Source: an uncultured Flavobacteriaceae bacterium
Lineage (GTDB): Bacteria > Bacteroidota > Bacteroidia > Flavobacteriales > Flavobacteriaceae
DNA: 50,037 nucleotides
Assembly: GCA_913030895.1 (NCBI GenBank)
Contig: CAJWGK010000008.1
Coordinates: forward strand, 1-50,037
Direction of reading: 5' to 3'
Shown one piece after another: positions 1 to 7,994 of the stretch (position 1 is the first letter of the stretch; each line of letters opens with the position of its first letter). The notes beneath the pieces are model-generated. The model was not told the origin of the DNA. It made no database searches and saw only the letters and a list, made by a program, of their open reading frames with translations. Made by a program: the position numbers and the translations under genes.

Positions 1-9
1 TTGATTAAT

Positions 10-47
10 ACCCACCTTCAGGCCTTGGTTTGTTGGTGGGTTTTTTT
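10..47 (+). terminator. Rho-independent terminator of an upstream rightward gene
   Basis: A 7-bp stem, ACCCACC (10-16) with GGTGGGT (35-41), and an 18-nt loop are followed by a T tract overlapping the stem end (41-47). The T tract is on the + strand, so it ends a rightward transcript starting before the window. The leftward methyltransferase gene stops at 49, so the two transcripts converge. Confidence 0.7.
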
Positions 48-48
48 A

Positions 49-801
49 TTATTTCTCAGCAATGGGTAGGGATTCTTTTTGAAGTCCAAAACGGTTGATT
101 TCGGCTGGCTTTAGTTTTGAAATCAAGTCAAAAGCTTTGGTCTGAAAACCCACGTTTTCCAATCTAGCATAAAAATCCATACCGTAAATCCTAACATGGT
201 CGTATTGTCCAAAGGCTTTTGTTCGTTCTTTAGGTGTCGTGATGCTTTTATCCTCAAATGTTTTTATCCTTTGCGCCTCTAGAGGAACTTGGGCGATCAG
301 TGTACCTCCTTTTTTGAGTACGCGGTACAATTCTGACATGGCTTTTTCATCCTCGGGGATATGTTCTAAGACATGATTACACAAAATAAGGTCAAATTCA
401 ATGTCTTCAAACGGAAGCTCGCAAATGTCAGCCTTCACATCCGCCAATGGAGAATACAAGTCAGCAGTAGTATAATTCCAGTGTTTAAACTGCCTGAAGC
501 GATTGTAAAAAACTTGCTCTGGAGCCAGGTGTAAAACTTTGAGTGGCTGGTGGAGAAAATCGGTTTCTCGATTCAAATAGAGCCATAAAAGCCGATGTCT
601 TTCCAACGAAAGCGTTCCAGGACACAGGGCGTTATCGCGTAATTTTTCTCCATAACCATAAGGTAAAAACTTCCTGTACTTTGACCCATCAATCGGATCT
701 TCAAATTGATTACCGCGAAAATACCAACGCAAAAAGGGTTGCAAGATTAGGCTCAACCTGATCAAAAAAGTTCGGGGAAAAAGTCGTAATACCCATTTCA
801 T
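49..801 (-). CDS. Class I SAM-dependent methyltransferase
   Basis: A 250-residue protein with a Rossmann methyltransferase core in its middle. Visible are a motif-I-like stretch (LHLAPE), an acidic post-I region (TADLYSPLADVKADI), and the segment LCNHVLEHIPEDE followed by LYRVLKKGGTL, typical of the Methyltransf_11 family. No substrate can be read from the sequence. The N-terminus (about residues 1-30) is hydrophobic and basic, so membrane association is possible. Its ATG overlaps the map stop codon by 4 nt (ATGA), so it is translationally coupled as the last gene of the gpmI - thioredoxin-like - map operon. The family call is firm; the biological role is unknown. Confidence 0.8.
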   Translation of the reverse strand: MKWVLRLFPRTFLIRLSLILQPFLRWYFRGNQFEDPIDGSKYRKFLPYGYGEKLRDNALCPGTLSLERHRLLWLYLNRETDFLHQPLKVLHLAPEQVFYNRFRQFKHWNYTTADLYSPLADVKADICELPFEDIEFDLILCNHVLEHIPEDEKAMSELYRVLKKGGTLIAQVPLEAQRIKTFEDKSITTPKERTKAFGQYDHVRIYGMDFYARLENVGFQTKAFDLISKLKPAEINRFGLQKESLPIAEK

Positions 802-1616
802 GGCTTTACACTTGCTTTTCTATAGGGAGCTTCCTCCTCAGAGACGATTTCCAATACCTCGTAGATATAGTCAAAAGTAGAGAGTAGTTCTGGTTTTCCA
901 TCAATTAAGGCAATATTGTGTTCAAAATGTGCACTTGGCTTTCCATCCGCTGTTTTGATAGTCCATCCGTCTTTGAATTGTTTGATATTTTTAGTGCCTT
1001 GGTTGATCATGGGCTCAATGGCGATGACCATACCGTTTACAAACTTTTTTCCACGTCCTTTTCTGCCGTAATTAGGGATTTCAGGCGATTCGTGCATTTC
1101 TTCCCCCAATCCATGTCCTACCAGTTCCCGAACGACGCCATAGCCAAAAGATTCGGTATAGCTTTGTATGGCATGCCCCAAATCACCGACCCTATTGTTT
1201 TGTCGAAACTGAGCTATTCCCCTGTATAATGAGGCTTTGGTAACTTCCAATAATTTTTTTACCGCTGGGTCAACCTCACCTACTTCAAAGGTATAGGCAT
1301 GATCGCCGTAAAATCCATTTTTTAATGCTCCGCAGTCCACGGATAAGATATCGCCTTCCGCCAGTGGAGTTTCATTGGGGATACCGTGTACCACCTGTTC
1401 ATTGGGACTTACGCAAAGGGTGTTTGGAAAATCATACAAGCCCAAAAATCCGGGTGCTGCGCCATGGTCACGGATAAATGTCTCCGCCAGTTGATCCAAT
1501 TTTAATGTGGTCACACCAGGTTGAATTTCTTTGGCAAGCATCCCCAAGGTTTTGGAGACAATCAGCGCACTTTCGCGCATCAATTCAATTTCCTCTGGTG
1601 TTTTGATTTTTACCAT
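798..1616 (-). CDS. map: Type I methionine aminopeptidase
   Basis: Removes the initiator methionine from nascent proteins in the cytoplasm; a dinuclear metalloprotease of the M24 family. The 272-residue protein has the metal-ligand motifs in order: SVDCG and FYGDHAYTF (two Asp), ELVGHGLGEEMHESP (His), AIEPM (Glu) and HFEHNIAL (Glu). There is no N-terminal zinc-finger extension. It carries a C-terminal tail of roughly 25 residues beyond the core, common in Bacteroidota versions. It starts with ATG directly against the stop of the thioredoxin-like gene (0 nt between) and overlaps the following methyltransferase by 4 nt. Confidence 0.96.
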   Translation of the reverse strand: MVKIKTPEEIELMRESALIVSKTLGMLAKEIQPGVTTLKLDQLAETFIRDHGAAPGFLGLYDFPNTLCVSPNEQVVHGIPNETPLAEGDILSVDCGALKNGFYGDHAYTFEVGEVDPAVKKLLEVTKASLYRGIAQFRQNNRVGDLGHAIQSYTESFGYGVVRELVGHGLGEEMHESPEIPNYGRKGRGKKFVNGMVIAIEPMINQGTKNIKQFKDGWTIKTADGKPSAHFEHNIALIDGKPELLSTFDYIYEVLEIVSEEEAPYRKASVKP

Positions 1617-2159
1617 CTAAAAAGCATATGAATGGGTGTAGGCAGCTCCCGTAATGATTTTTTGAATGTCAGATTCGAGTGTTGTTACTGGCAACTCTAC
1701 AAATCTATTGATTTCCTCTCCATTTTTAAAAAAAATAATGGTGGGGATATTGTAAATTTCGAGCCCTTTTTCAAAATTAGAAGGGGTGGTTTTCTCTTCA
1801 GACATGGCAAACATTTCCAAATGGTCTTGGTCAAAATCCATTGCGGCTAGCATTTTAAAAAAGGGAGGCAGTTCCCGCTTACTGTCTGAGCACCAACTCC
1901 CCATAAAGACTTTTATTTTTAGATCTTTGGTAAAGGGCTTTAGGTCTTTTGCCTTTTGATTGTCTATCGCAACCTGATCAAACGCTTTATTAAACCAAGG
2001 CGTAACGCTGGAGGTTTGTAAATTTGCTAAATTGATCTTGCCCAGTAGGATGATTTCCCCACTGGTAGCCTGAATCTCTTGTGCTTCCAATGGTTTTTGT
2101 TGTGGCTTAGAGGAACAAGCGATAAGGATAAAGCAGCTAAAAAAAAGTATTTTTTTCAT
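1617..2159 (-). CDS. Thioredoxin-fold lipoprotein with a CxxS active site
   Basis: A 180-residue exported protein. A signal peptide ends in a lipobox (ILIAC) with the lipidated Cys at residue 15. The thioredoxin fold is shown by FMGSWCSDSKRELPP (about 85-99) and the cis-proline loop NIPTIIFF (about 137-144). The usual CxxC is C90-S-D-S93, so the resolving cysteine is a serine. A CxxS thioredoxin fold cannot cycle as a normal disulfide reductase; family knowledge suggests isomerase, glutathione-linked or binding roles. It lies between gpmI (28 nt gap) and map (0 nt gap), apparently in one operon. Function is inferred from fold only. Confidence 0.85.
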   Translation of the reverse strand: MKKILFFSCFILIACSSKPQQKPLEAQEIQATSGEIILLGKINLANLQTSSVTPWFNKAFDQVAIDNQKAKDLKPFTKDLKIKVFMGSWCSDSKRELPPFFKMLAAMDFDQDHLEMFAMSEEKTTPSNFEKGLEIYNIPTIIFFKNGEEINRFVELPVTTLESDIQKIITGAAYTHSYAF

Positions 2160-2187
2160 GGTAATGAAGTTTTGGAGTCTTTGTTTT

Positions 2188-3705
2188 TTAAATTAAGGGA
2201 TTTCCCGTCATCGCTTTGGGAATAGCAACGGACATAAGTTTTAGGATAGTGGGGGCAATGTCTCCGAGGACTCCGTCACCAATAGTGGTAAGGTCTTTGT
2301 CAACCAAAATTAAAGGTACGGGATTGGTCGTATGGGCGGTATTTGGAGAACCGTCTTCATTAATCATGGTTTCGCAGTTTCCATGATCGGCGATAACAAT
2401 GATCTTATAATCTTGTTTAAGTGCAGCATCGATAATAGTACCGGCACATTGATCTACGGTTTCGCATGCTTTTATAGCAGCATTAAGGTCTCCGGTATGC
2501 CCAACCATATCAGGGTTGGCAAAATTGAGACAGATAAAATCTGGAGGATCATTTTTGATTTTTGTAATAATCGAATCACGAACATCAAAGGCACTCATTT
2601 CTGGTTGGAGGTCATAAGTTGCTACCTTAGGCGAAGGACACATAATTCGTGCTTCACCATCAAAAGGTTCTTCACGACCACCATTAAAAAAGAAAGTTAC
2701 GTGGGGATATTTTTCGGTTTCGGCAATTCGTATTTGCGATTTACCAGCCTTAGCAAGGGTTTCTCCAAGTGTATCTTGTAAATTGTCTTTCTCAAAAACA
2801 ACATTCACCTTTTTAAAGGTTTTGTCATAATTTGTTAGGGTTACATAGTGTAAATCGATTGGGGTCATATCTTGTTCAGGGAAGGCAACTTGAGAAAGGG
2901 CTTCTGTCAATTGACGACCCCGGTCTGTGCGGTAGTTGAAGAAGACGATCACATCTCCTGAATCAATTTTTGCAATGGGTTGATTTTTTTCATCTACAGC
3001 AATCAAGGGCTCAATAAATTCATCGGTAACCCCTTGGTCATAACTGGATTGTATCTGCTGCTTGATATCTGTTGTCAGCGTTCCTTTTCCATGCACCAGC
3101 GCATCATAAGCTTTTTTGACTCGTTCCCATCTTTTATCTCTGTCCATGGCATAGTAGCGACCCGTTATCGAAGCTAATTTACTGCCGGTGGCGTTGAGTT
3201 TTTTCTCTAATTTTTCAATGTAACCAATACCAGACTTGGGGTCAACATCACGTCCGTCAGTAAATCCGTGAACAAAAACATCAGGGCAATCAAACTTTGC
3301 GACCATTTCGAGTAAACCCTCTAAATGATTCAAATGGGAGTGAACGCCTCCATCTGAAAGCAATCCGAGGAAATGAACTTTTTTGCCTTCTTTTTGGGCA
3401 TATTCAAAAGCTTCTGTAAGAACAGGGTTTTGCCTTATGGTTTTATCTTCAATGGCTTTGGTGATTTTAACCAAGTCTTGGTAAACAATTCTCCCGGCAC
3501 CTAAATTCATGTGTCCTACCTCACTATTTCCCATTTGGCCATCGGGTAAGCCCACATTTTCGCCATCGGTTAATAATTCCGCATGCGCATATTTTTTATA
3601 TAGACTATCGATTACTGGAGTTTGGGCAAGATCAACTGCTGATACTTTAGGATTAGGCGCAAAACCCCACCCGTCTAAGATCATTAAAATTACTTTTTGA
3701 GCCAT
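2188..3705 (-). CDS. gpmI: 2,3-bisphosphoglycerate-independent phosphoglycerate mutase
   Basis: Interconverts 3- and 2-phosphoglycerate in glycolysis and gluconeogenesis; a metal-dependent enzyme of the alkaline phosphatase superfamily. The 505-residue length is normal for the family. Visible motifs are LMILDGWG at the N-terminus, MGNSEVGHMNLGAGR with the phosphoserine at Ser61, FVHGFTDGRDVDP, SITGRYYAMDRD, and the C-terminal metal site motifs NPDMVGHTGD, VIADHGNCE and NTAHTTNPVP. It is the first gene of a leftward operon with the thioredoxin-like gene, map and the methyltransferase. A perfect TATCTTTG promoter element lies 16-23 nt upstream of its ATG. Confidence 0.97.
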   Translation of the reverse strand: MAQKVILMILDGWGFAPNPKVSAVDLAQTPVIDSLYKKYAHAELLTDGENVGLPDGQMGNSEVGHMNLGAGRIVYQDLVKITKAIEDKTIRQNPVLTEAFEYAQKEGKKVHFLGLLSDGGVHSHLNHLEGLLEMVAKFDCPDVFVHGFTDGRDVDPKSGIGYIEKLEKKLNATGSKLASITGRYYAMDRDKRWERVKKAYDALVHGKGTLTTDIKQQIQSSYDQGVTDEFIEPLIAVDEKNQPIAKIDSGDVIVFFNYRTDRGRQLTEALSQVAFPEQDMTPIDLHYVTLTNYDKTFKKVNVVFEKDNLQDTLGETLAKAGKSQIRIAETEKYPHVTFFFNGGREEPFDGEARIMCPSPKVATYDLQPEMSAFDVRDSIITKIKNDPPDFICLNFANPDMVGHTGDLNAAIKACETVDQCAGTIIDAALKQDYKIIVIADHGNCETMINEDGSPNTAHTTNPVPLILVDKDLTTIGDGVLGDIAPTILKLMSVAIPKAMTGNPLI

Positions 3706-3720
3706 GAAAAATGTTTTTCA

Positions 3721-3728
3721 CAAAGATA
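3721..3728 (-). promoter_or_regulatory. Promoter -7 element of the gpmI operon
   Basis: On the minus strand this reads TATCTTTG, an exact match to the Bacteroidota -7 consensus TAnnTTTG. It ends 15 nt before the gpmI start codon, implying a leader of roughly 10-13 nt. I saw no good -33 TTG at normal spacing. Confidence 0.65.
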
Positions 3729-3778
3729 GCAATTCCCATAGGCTGCGATCTTTATGGAGAGAGAAAAAATATTTGTTG

Positions 3779-3786
3779 TTACTTTG
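3779..3786 (+). promoter_or_regulatory. Probable promoter -7 element of rsgA-dtd
   Basis: TTACTTTG differs from TAnnTTTG at one position and ends 5 nt before the chosen rsgA ATG at 3792. If it is used, the message would be leaderless or nearly so. That also argues against the longer reading frame upstream. Confidence 0.45.
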
Positions 3787-3791
3787 TAATA

Positions 3792-4715
3792 ATGTTAAAA
3801 AAAGGAATTGTTTATTGTTCCACTGGAAGCCATTATCGTATTAAATCAGAAGGTCAATTTTATGAATGTCGGATCAAAGGAAAATTCAGGATCAAGGGCA
3901 TTAAAAGTACCAACCCAGTGGCGGTAGGCGATAAGGTTTCTTTTACTATTGAGGCAGATAAAGCGGCAGTAGGAGTAATTACGGATATCGAACCTCGCCA
4001 AAATTATATCATTAGAAAATCCGTTAATCTTTCTAAGCAAACACATATTATTGCCGCCAATATCGATCAAGTTTTTTTGATGATTACTATTAAAACTCCG
4101 CCTACTTTACCCGCTTTTATTGATCGTTTTTTAATTACTGCAAAGGCTTATGAAATTAATGCTGTATTGGTATTCAATAAAGTTGACTTGTATGATAAAA
4201 ATGAATTGAAAGCGATGCGAGATTTAAAAGAGATTTATAAAAAAATAGGTTACGAATGTTTTGAAGTAGTTGCCAAAGATGTTGAAACATTGGCAGCTAT
4301 TAAGACAAAAATGGAAGCTAAGGTAAGTATGTTCTCTGGCCATAGTGGCGTTGGGAAATCTACTTTGGTTAATAGCTTGTCTCCGGGCTTAGATCTCAAA
4401 ACTGCAAGTGTTTCCCAACAACATCAACAAGGACAACATACCACTACATTTGCTGAAATGTTTGATCTTGGTAAATCTAGAATTATTGATACCCCAGGGA
4501 TAAAAGGTTTTGGTGTTGTAGATATTCAACCAGAGGAATTGTCAGGATATTTTCTAGAGTTTGCTGCACTAAAAGGTAATTGTAAGTTTAACAATTGCCT
4601 GCATACCAATGAGCCCAATTGTGCCATAAAGGAAGCTGTTGAGTCAGGTAAAATTGCGCCCAGTCGTTACAAATCCTATTTGCAACTTTTGGAAGAAGAT
4701 TCGCTATATCGCTAA
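3792..4715 (+). CDS. rsgA: Ribosome small subunit-dependent GTPase A
   Basis: A circularly permuted GTPase that acts in late 30S ribosome assembly. From the ATG at 3792 it is 307 residues: an OB-fold (about 1-75), then G motifs in permuted order, NKVD (129-132), GHSGVGKST (183-191) and DTPG (233-236), then a C-terminal zinc site with Cys264, Cys269, His271 and Cys277. The frame is open further upstream to 3711, but that extension matches no family N-terminus and overlaps the promoter region, so 3792 is preferred. dtd follows after 3 nt, so the two are cotranscribed. Confidence 0.95.
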   Translation: MLKKGIVYCSTGSHYRIKSEGQFYECRIKGKFRIKGIKSTNPVAVGDKVSFTIEADKAAVGVITDIEPRQNYIIRKSVNLSKQTHIIAANIDQVFLMITIKTPPTLPAFIDRFLITAKAYEINAVLVFNKVDLYDKNELKAMRDLKEIYKKIGYECFEVVAKDVETLAAIKTKMEAKVSMFSGHSGVGKSTLVNSLSPGLDLKTASVSQQHQQGQHTTTFAEMFDLGKSRIIDTPGIKGFGVVDIQPEELSGYFLEFAALKGNCKFNNCLHTNEPNCAIKEAVESGKIAPSRYKSYLQLLEEDSLYR

Positions 4716-4718
4716 ATT

Positions 4719-5171
4719 ATGAGGGTAGTTATTCAGAGAGTTTTAGCAGCGTCGGTTGAAGTCAAGGGAAAAGTCGAAGGAAGTATTGGCAATGGCTTAC
4801 TGCTGCTTTTGGGAATAGAAAACGAAGACGATCAGACTGATGTGACCTGGTTGGTAAATAAAGTTTTGAATCTCAGAATCTTTAATGACACTTCGGGCGT
4901 AATGAACCGTTCTTTGCTGCAAGAGCAGGGGGAATTGTTGGTGATCAGTCAGTTTACTTTGATGGCTGCCACCAAAAAGGGGAATCGTCCTTCTTATATT
5001 CGCGCTGCCAAACATGAGATTGCAATCCCGCTTTATGAAAAATTTGTCGCTTTGGCAGAAGAGGGTTTAGACAAAAGAGTAGCAACTGGAATTTTTGGAG
5101 CAGATATGAAAGTTAGCCTAATCAATGATGGCCCTGTTACGCTGGTGATCGATTCAAAAAATCGGGAATAG
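4719..5171 (+). CDS. dtd: D-aminoacyl-tRNA deacylase
   Basis: Hydrolyses D-aminoacyl-tRNA, and glycine mischarged on tRNA-Ala, to keep D-amino acids out of proteins. The 150-residue protein matches the family length. It has the two signature motifs ISQFTL (about 85-90) and the Gly-cisPro motif NDGPVT (about 137-142), plus the typical N-terminus MRVVIQRV. It follows rsgA after 3 nt and converges on murB with 2 nt between the stop codons. Confidence 0.97.
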   Translation: MRVVIQRVLAASVEVKGKVEGSIGNGLLLLLGIENEDDQTDVTWLVNKVLNLRIFNDTSGVMNRSLLQEQGELLVISQFTLMAATKKGNRPSYIRAAKHEIAIPLYEKFVALAEEGLDKRVATGIFGADMKVSLINDGPVTLVIDSKNRE

Positions 5172-5173
5172 GC

Positions 5174-6184
5174 TTATATAATATTGACCTCAGCGGTTAG
5201 ATTGACACCAAATTTTTTAGCGACTTCAGATTGAATTTTTTCAGCTAATGCGTTAATGTCTTTTCCGGTAGCATTCCCATAATTGACCAAAACCAGTGCT
5301 TGGTTTTTATGTATTCCAGCATCTCCATTTCGAAAACCTTTTAATCCTAGGGTATCAATCATCCATGCAGCGGGGATTTTTATTTTACTTGCATTATCTG
5401 GATAATGAGGGATATTGGGGTATTGATTTTGGAGGTTCTTAAACTGGGCCTCAGTAATAACGGGATTTTTAAAAAAACTTCCACTATTGCCTATTTCTTT
5501 GGGGTCGGGCAGTTTTTCCGAACGGATAGCTATAACTGCTTTAGCAACATTTTGAATGGTTTTGTTTTTTTTCTCCATTTTTTCTCGCAAGCCTTTGTAT
5601 GAGGCATTGATCGTATGGGGTGCTTTATTCAGTAAAAAATTAACGGAAGTAATAATATACTGCCCTTTGAGCTGGTTTTTAAAAATTGAATTTCTGTATC
5701 CAAATTGACAGCCTGCCTTATCAAATATCATCGTAGTTCCGTTGTCAATTGCAATGGCTTCACAACTCAAAAAAACAGATTTGAGTTCTACACCATAGGC
5801 ACCGATATTTTGAATAGGTGCCGCTCCTACACTTCCTGGGATTAAAGCCAGATTTTCCACACCTCCCAAATCATTTTCCAAGCACCACAACACAAATTCG
5901 TGCCAGTTTTCTCCTGCGGCTACTTTTACGGTTGCAAATTTTTCGTTTTCTTCAATAATTTGAATACCCTTGGATTCTATTCTTACGGTAAGCCCCTCGA
6001 AATCCTCAGTAAGCAGTAAATTGCTCCCGCCACCTAGGATTAGGGTTTTTTCATTTTTTTTATGACGAAGAACGTATTGGAGTTCCTCTGTATTTTTAAC
6101 GCCGATAAATTGTTTTGATTGAACGTTGATCCCGAAAGTATTGTAGGATCGTAGGGAAAAGTTTTTTTGGAAATTTAAATCCAT
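5174..6184 (-). CDS. murB: UDP-N-acetylenolpyruvoylglucosamine reductase
   Basis: FAD- and NADPH-dependent reduction of UDP-GlcNAc-enolpyruvate to UDP-MurNAc, the second committed step of peptidoglycan synthesis. At 336 residues it resembles the long, E. coli-type enzyme. Visible are the N-terminal NTFGI, the FAD-binding LILGGGSNLLL, GSVGAAPIQNIGAYGVEL, the FGYRNSIFK loop, and the catalytic-serine region GNSGSFFKNP. It lies 20 nt downstream of the aminotransferase and is probably cotranscribed with it. Confidence 0.96.
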   Translation of the reverse strand: MDLNFQKNFSLRSYNTFGINVQSKQFIGVKNTEELQYVLRHKKNEKTLILGGGSNLLLTEDFEGLTVRIESKGIQIIEENEKFATVKVAAGENWHEFVLWCLENDLGGVENLALIPGSVGAAPIQNIGAYGVELKSVFLSCEAIAIDNGTTMIFDKAGCQFGYRNSIFKNQLKGQYIITSVNFLLNKAPHTINASYKGLREKMEKKNKTIQNVAKAVIAIRSEKLPDPKEIGNSGSFFKNPVITEAQFKNLQNQYPNIPHYPDNASKIKIPAAWMIDTLGLKGFRNGDAGIHKNQALVLVNYGNATGKDINALAEKIQSEVAKKFGVNLTAEVNII

Positions 6185-6204
6185 TCTCTAATATAGAAAA
6201 TTGC

Positions 6205-7398
6205 CTAGGAATTATTGTAGGCAGTCAAAGCTTTTTCCAAAATCTCAGCCGCACGTTTGAGCTTATTGCTCTCTAAAACAAATGCCAATCGGACTTGGTC
6301 TTTACCTAATTCTGGGGAGGAGTAGAACCCGGCAGCAGGGGCGAGCATAACTGTTTGCCCATTGTCCTGAAAGTCGGTCAGTAGAAATCTAGAAAAATCT
6401 TCAGCACTTTCTACTGGTAGTTTGGCAATACAATAGAAGGCACCCATAGGGATAGAAACTTCAACATCCTTGATTTTCTCAAGTGCTTCAACAGTTACTT
6501 CTCTTCGTAATGCATATTCATTTTTGACGGCTTCCAAATAGGAGTCAGGTGCCGCAATGGCCGCTTCACTTGCCATCAAGGCTAGGGCTGGTGGTGACAA
6601 TCTCAGGTGCGCGAACTTTAAGGCTGTCGCAATTAGACGTTTGTTTTTTGAAATCATACAACCTACTCTTGCTCCACAAAGGCTGTATCGTTTTGAGACA
6701 GAGTCAATCATCACCGCGTGTTGACTCCCTTTTTCACTTTTAAGCACGGAGTAATGATCAGCACCGGTGTAAATAAATTCCCGGTAAACTTCATCAACGA
6801 TAATAAAAATGTCGTTTTCGACTGCTAAGTCTACCAGTGCCTTAATTTCAGTTTCTGTATAAAGATAGCCTGTTGGGTTACTGGGATTACAAATTAGTAT
6901 TGCTCGGGTTTTGTCTGTTATCTTTTCTTTTAAGTCTTCTATTGGGGGCAACTCAAATTTGTTGTCAAAATGAGAAACTACTGGAATTACCTCGACACTT
7001 GATGAAGCGGCAAAACCGTTATAGTTGGCGTAAAAAGGTTCTGGAATAATAATTTCATCCCCAGCGTCACAAATGACGTTAAGGGTAAAGGAAAGTGCCT
7101 CACTCGCCCCAGTAGTCACGATAATATCATTGGCTTCGATGGTAATACCATGCTGCTCATAATAGGAACAAAGTTTTTGACGGTAGGATGATGCGCCTTG
7201 GGAGGAGCCATAGGGAAGGAGTTTCAAGTCGTGATGACGAATAATCTCCATTGCCTCAGCAGGTGCCTCAATATCGGGCTGTCCAATGTTCAGATGTAAT
7301 ATTTCTACACCACGTGACTTGGCTTCGTCCGCGTGAACTACTAATTTCCTTATGGGGGAGGAGGGCAGTTCTTGTCCTTTCTTTGAGATCTTTGGCAT
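6205..7398 (-). CDS. Class I PLP-dependent aminotransferase (aspartate aminotransferase-like)
   Basis: A fold-type I aminotransferase of 397 residues. The PLP lysine is K236 in DSVSKRYSLCGARVG, with the usual N and D/Y residues in ICNPSNPTG (about 169-177) and IIVDEVYREF (about 199-208). The substrate-carboxylate Arg is in DQVRLAF near the C-terminus. The family covers aspartate, aromatic and other transamination, so the exact substrate is not proven. It is the first gene of a leftward pair with murB. A near-consensus AATATTTG lies at 7416-7423 on the minus strand. Confidence 0.85.
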   Translation of the reverse strand: MPKISKKGQELPSSPIRKLVVHADEAKSRGVEILHLNIGQPDIEAPAEAMEIIRHHDLKLLPYGSSQGASSYRQKLCSYYEQHGITIEANDIIVTTGASEALSFTLNVICDAGDEIIIPEPFYANYNGFAASSSVEVIPVVSHFDNKFELPPIEDLKEKITDKTRAILICNPSNPTGYLYTETEIKALVDLAVENDIFIIVDEVYREFIYTGADHYSVLKSEKGSQHAVMIDSVSKRYSLCGARVGCMISKNKRLIATALKFAHLRLSPPALALMASEAAIAAPDSYLEAVKNEYALRREVTVEALEKIKDVEVSIPMGAFYCIAKLPVESAEDFSRFLLTDFQDNGQTVMLAPAAGFYSSPELGKDQVRLAFVLESNKLKRAAEILEKALTAYNNS

Positions 7399-7493
7399 TG
7401 CTATTTTTGTGATTGCAAATATTCAAAAAAAAACCCCTCATATTCAATCCTTGGCTGAAAATTGTGAATTATTGGGATAGCTATAGGTATAAT

Positions 7494-7883
7494 TTAGTTT
7501 GCTAAGACGTTTCCTTTAATTTTTAAGGCAATGATCGCAGCAGTGGGAACGTTGGTGTTGACGGTTATAGTTTTTCTAAAAATGCCGACACGGTTGGTGT
7601 CATATTTTACCTGTATTTCTCCTTTTTCTCCAGGAGGTATTGGCGCTTTGGGTTTATTGGGTACGGTACAGCCACAACTGGATCTAACGTTCTGAATTTC
7701 AATAGGTGCATCACCGATATTTTCAAATGTAAAAGTGCGAACCCCATCGCTTCCTTTGGCAATTTCGCCGTAATCAATAGTGTCGGTTTCAAAACTGATT
7801 AGCGCTCCTTTTTCCTGTCCAATTAAGAACAATGGTGCAAAAATAAAAAAGGCAAGTAGTGCAAATCGTTTCATGTTTTCCAT
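7494..7883 (-). CDS. DUF1573 domain-containing exported protein
   Basis: A 129-residue protein with a signal peptide (LLAFFIFAPLFLIGQ) followed by a single DUF1573 Ig-like domain. The diagnostic features are FTFENIGDAPIEIQNV, SSCGCTVP and PGEKGEIQVKYDT. DUF1573 proteins are common in Bacteroidota, probably periplasmic or surface-associated, with no established biochemical role. Two in-frame ATGs exist (7883 and 7874); MKRFALL from 7874 looks more like a typical signal peptide start. It is monocistronic, with about 95 nt to the aminotransferase. Confidence 0.85.
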   Translation of the reverse strand: MENMKRFALLAFFIFAPLFLIGQEKGALISFETDTIDYGEIAKGSDGVRTFTFENIGDAPIEIQNVRSSCGCTVPNKPKAPIPPGEKGEIQVKYDTNRVGIFRKTITVNTNVPTAAIIALKIKGNVLAN

Positions 7884-7933
7884 TATTTATTATCATAAAT
7901 TTACAATTTTAATGCCAAAAGCAAAATAGATAC

Positions 7934-7955
7934 ACCTTTTATAATATCAAAAGGT
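7934..7955. promoter_or_regulatory. Inverted repeat in the valS promoter region
   Basis: ACCTTTT (7934-7940) and AAAAGGT (7949-7955) form a perfect 7-bp inverted repeat around an 8-nt AT-rich spacer. It sits just upstream of the valS -7 element, where the -33 contact would fall, and could be an operator. No T tract follows, so it is not a terminator. Confidence 0.35.
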
Positions 7956-7959
7956 ATGT

Positions 7960-7967
7960 TACTTTTG
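7960..7967 (+). promoter_or_regulatory. Promoter -7 element of valS
   Basis: TACTTTTG is an exact match to TAnnTTTG, 27 nt before the valS ATG at 7995. Confidence 0.6.
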
Positions 7968-7994
7968 TCAGGCAATTAAGTTTCTAAATAATTT

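Noticed and set aside
2332-2781. A 149-residue open frame on the + strand inside gpmI.
   Set aside because: Antisense to conserved gpmI motifs, no family similarity, so a shadow of the real gene.
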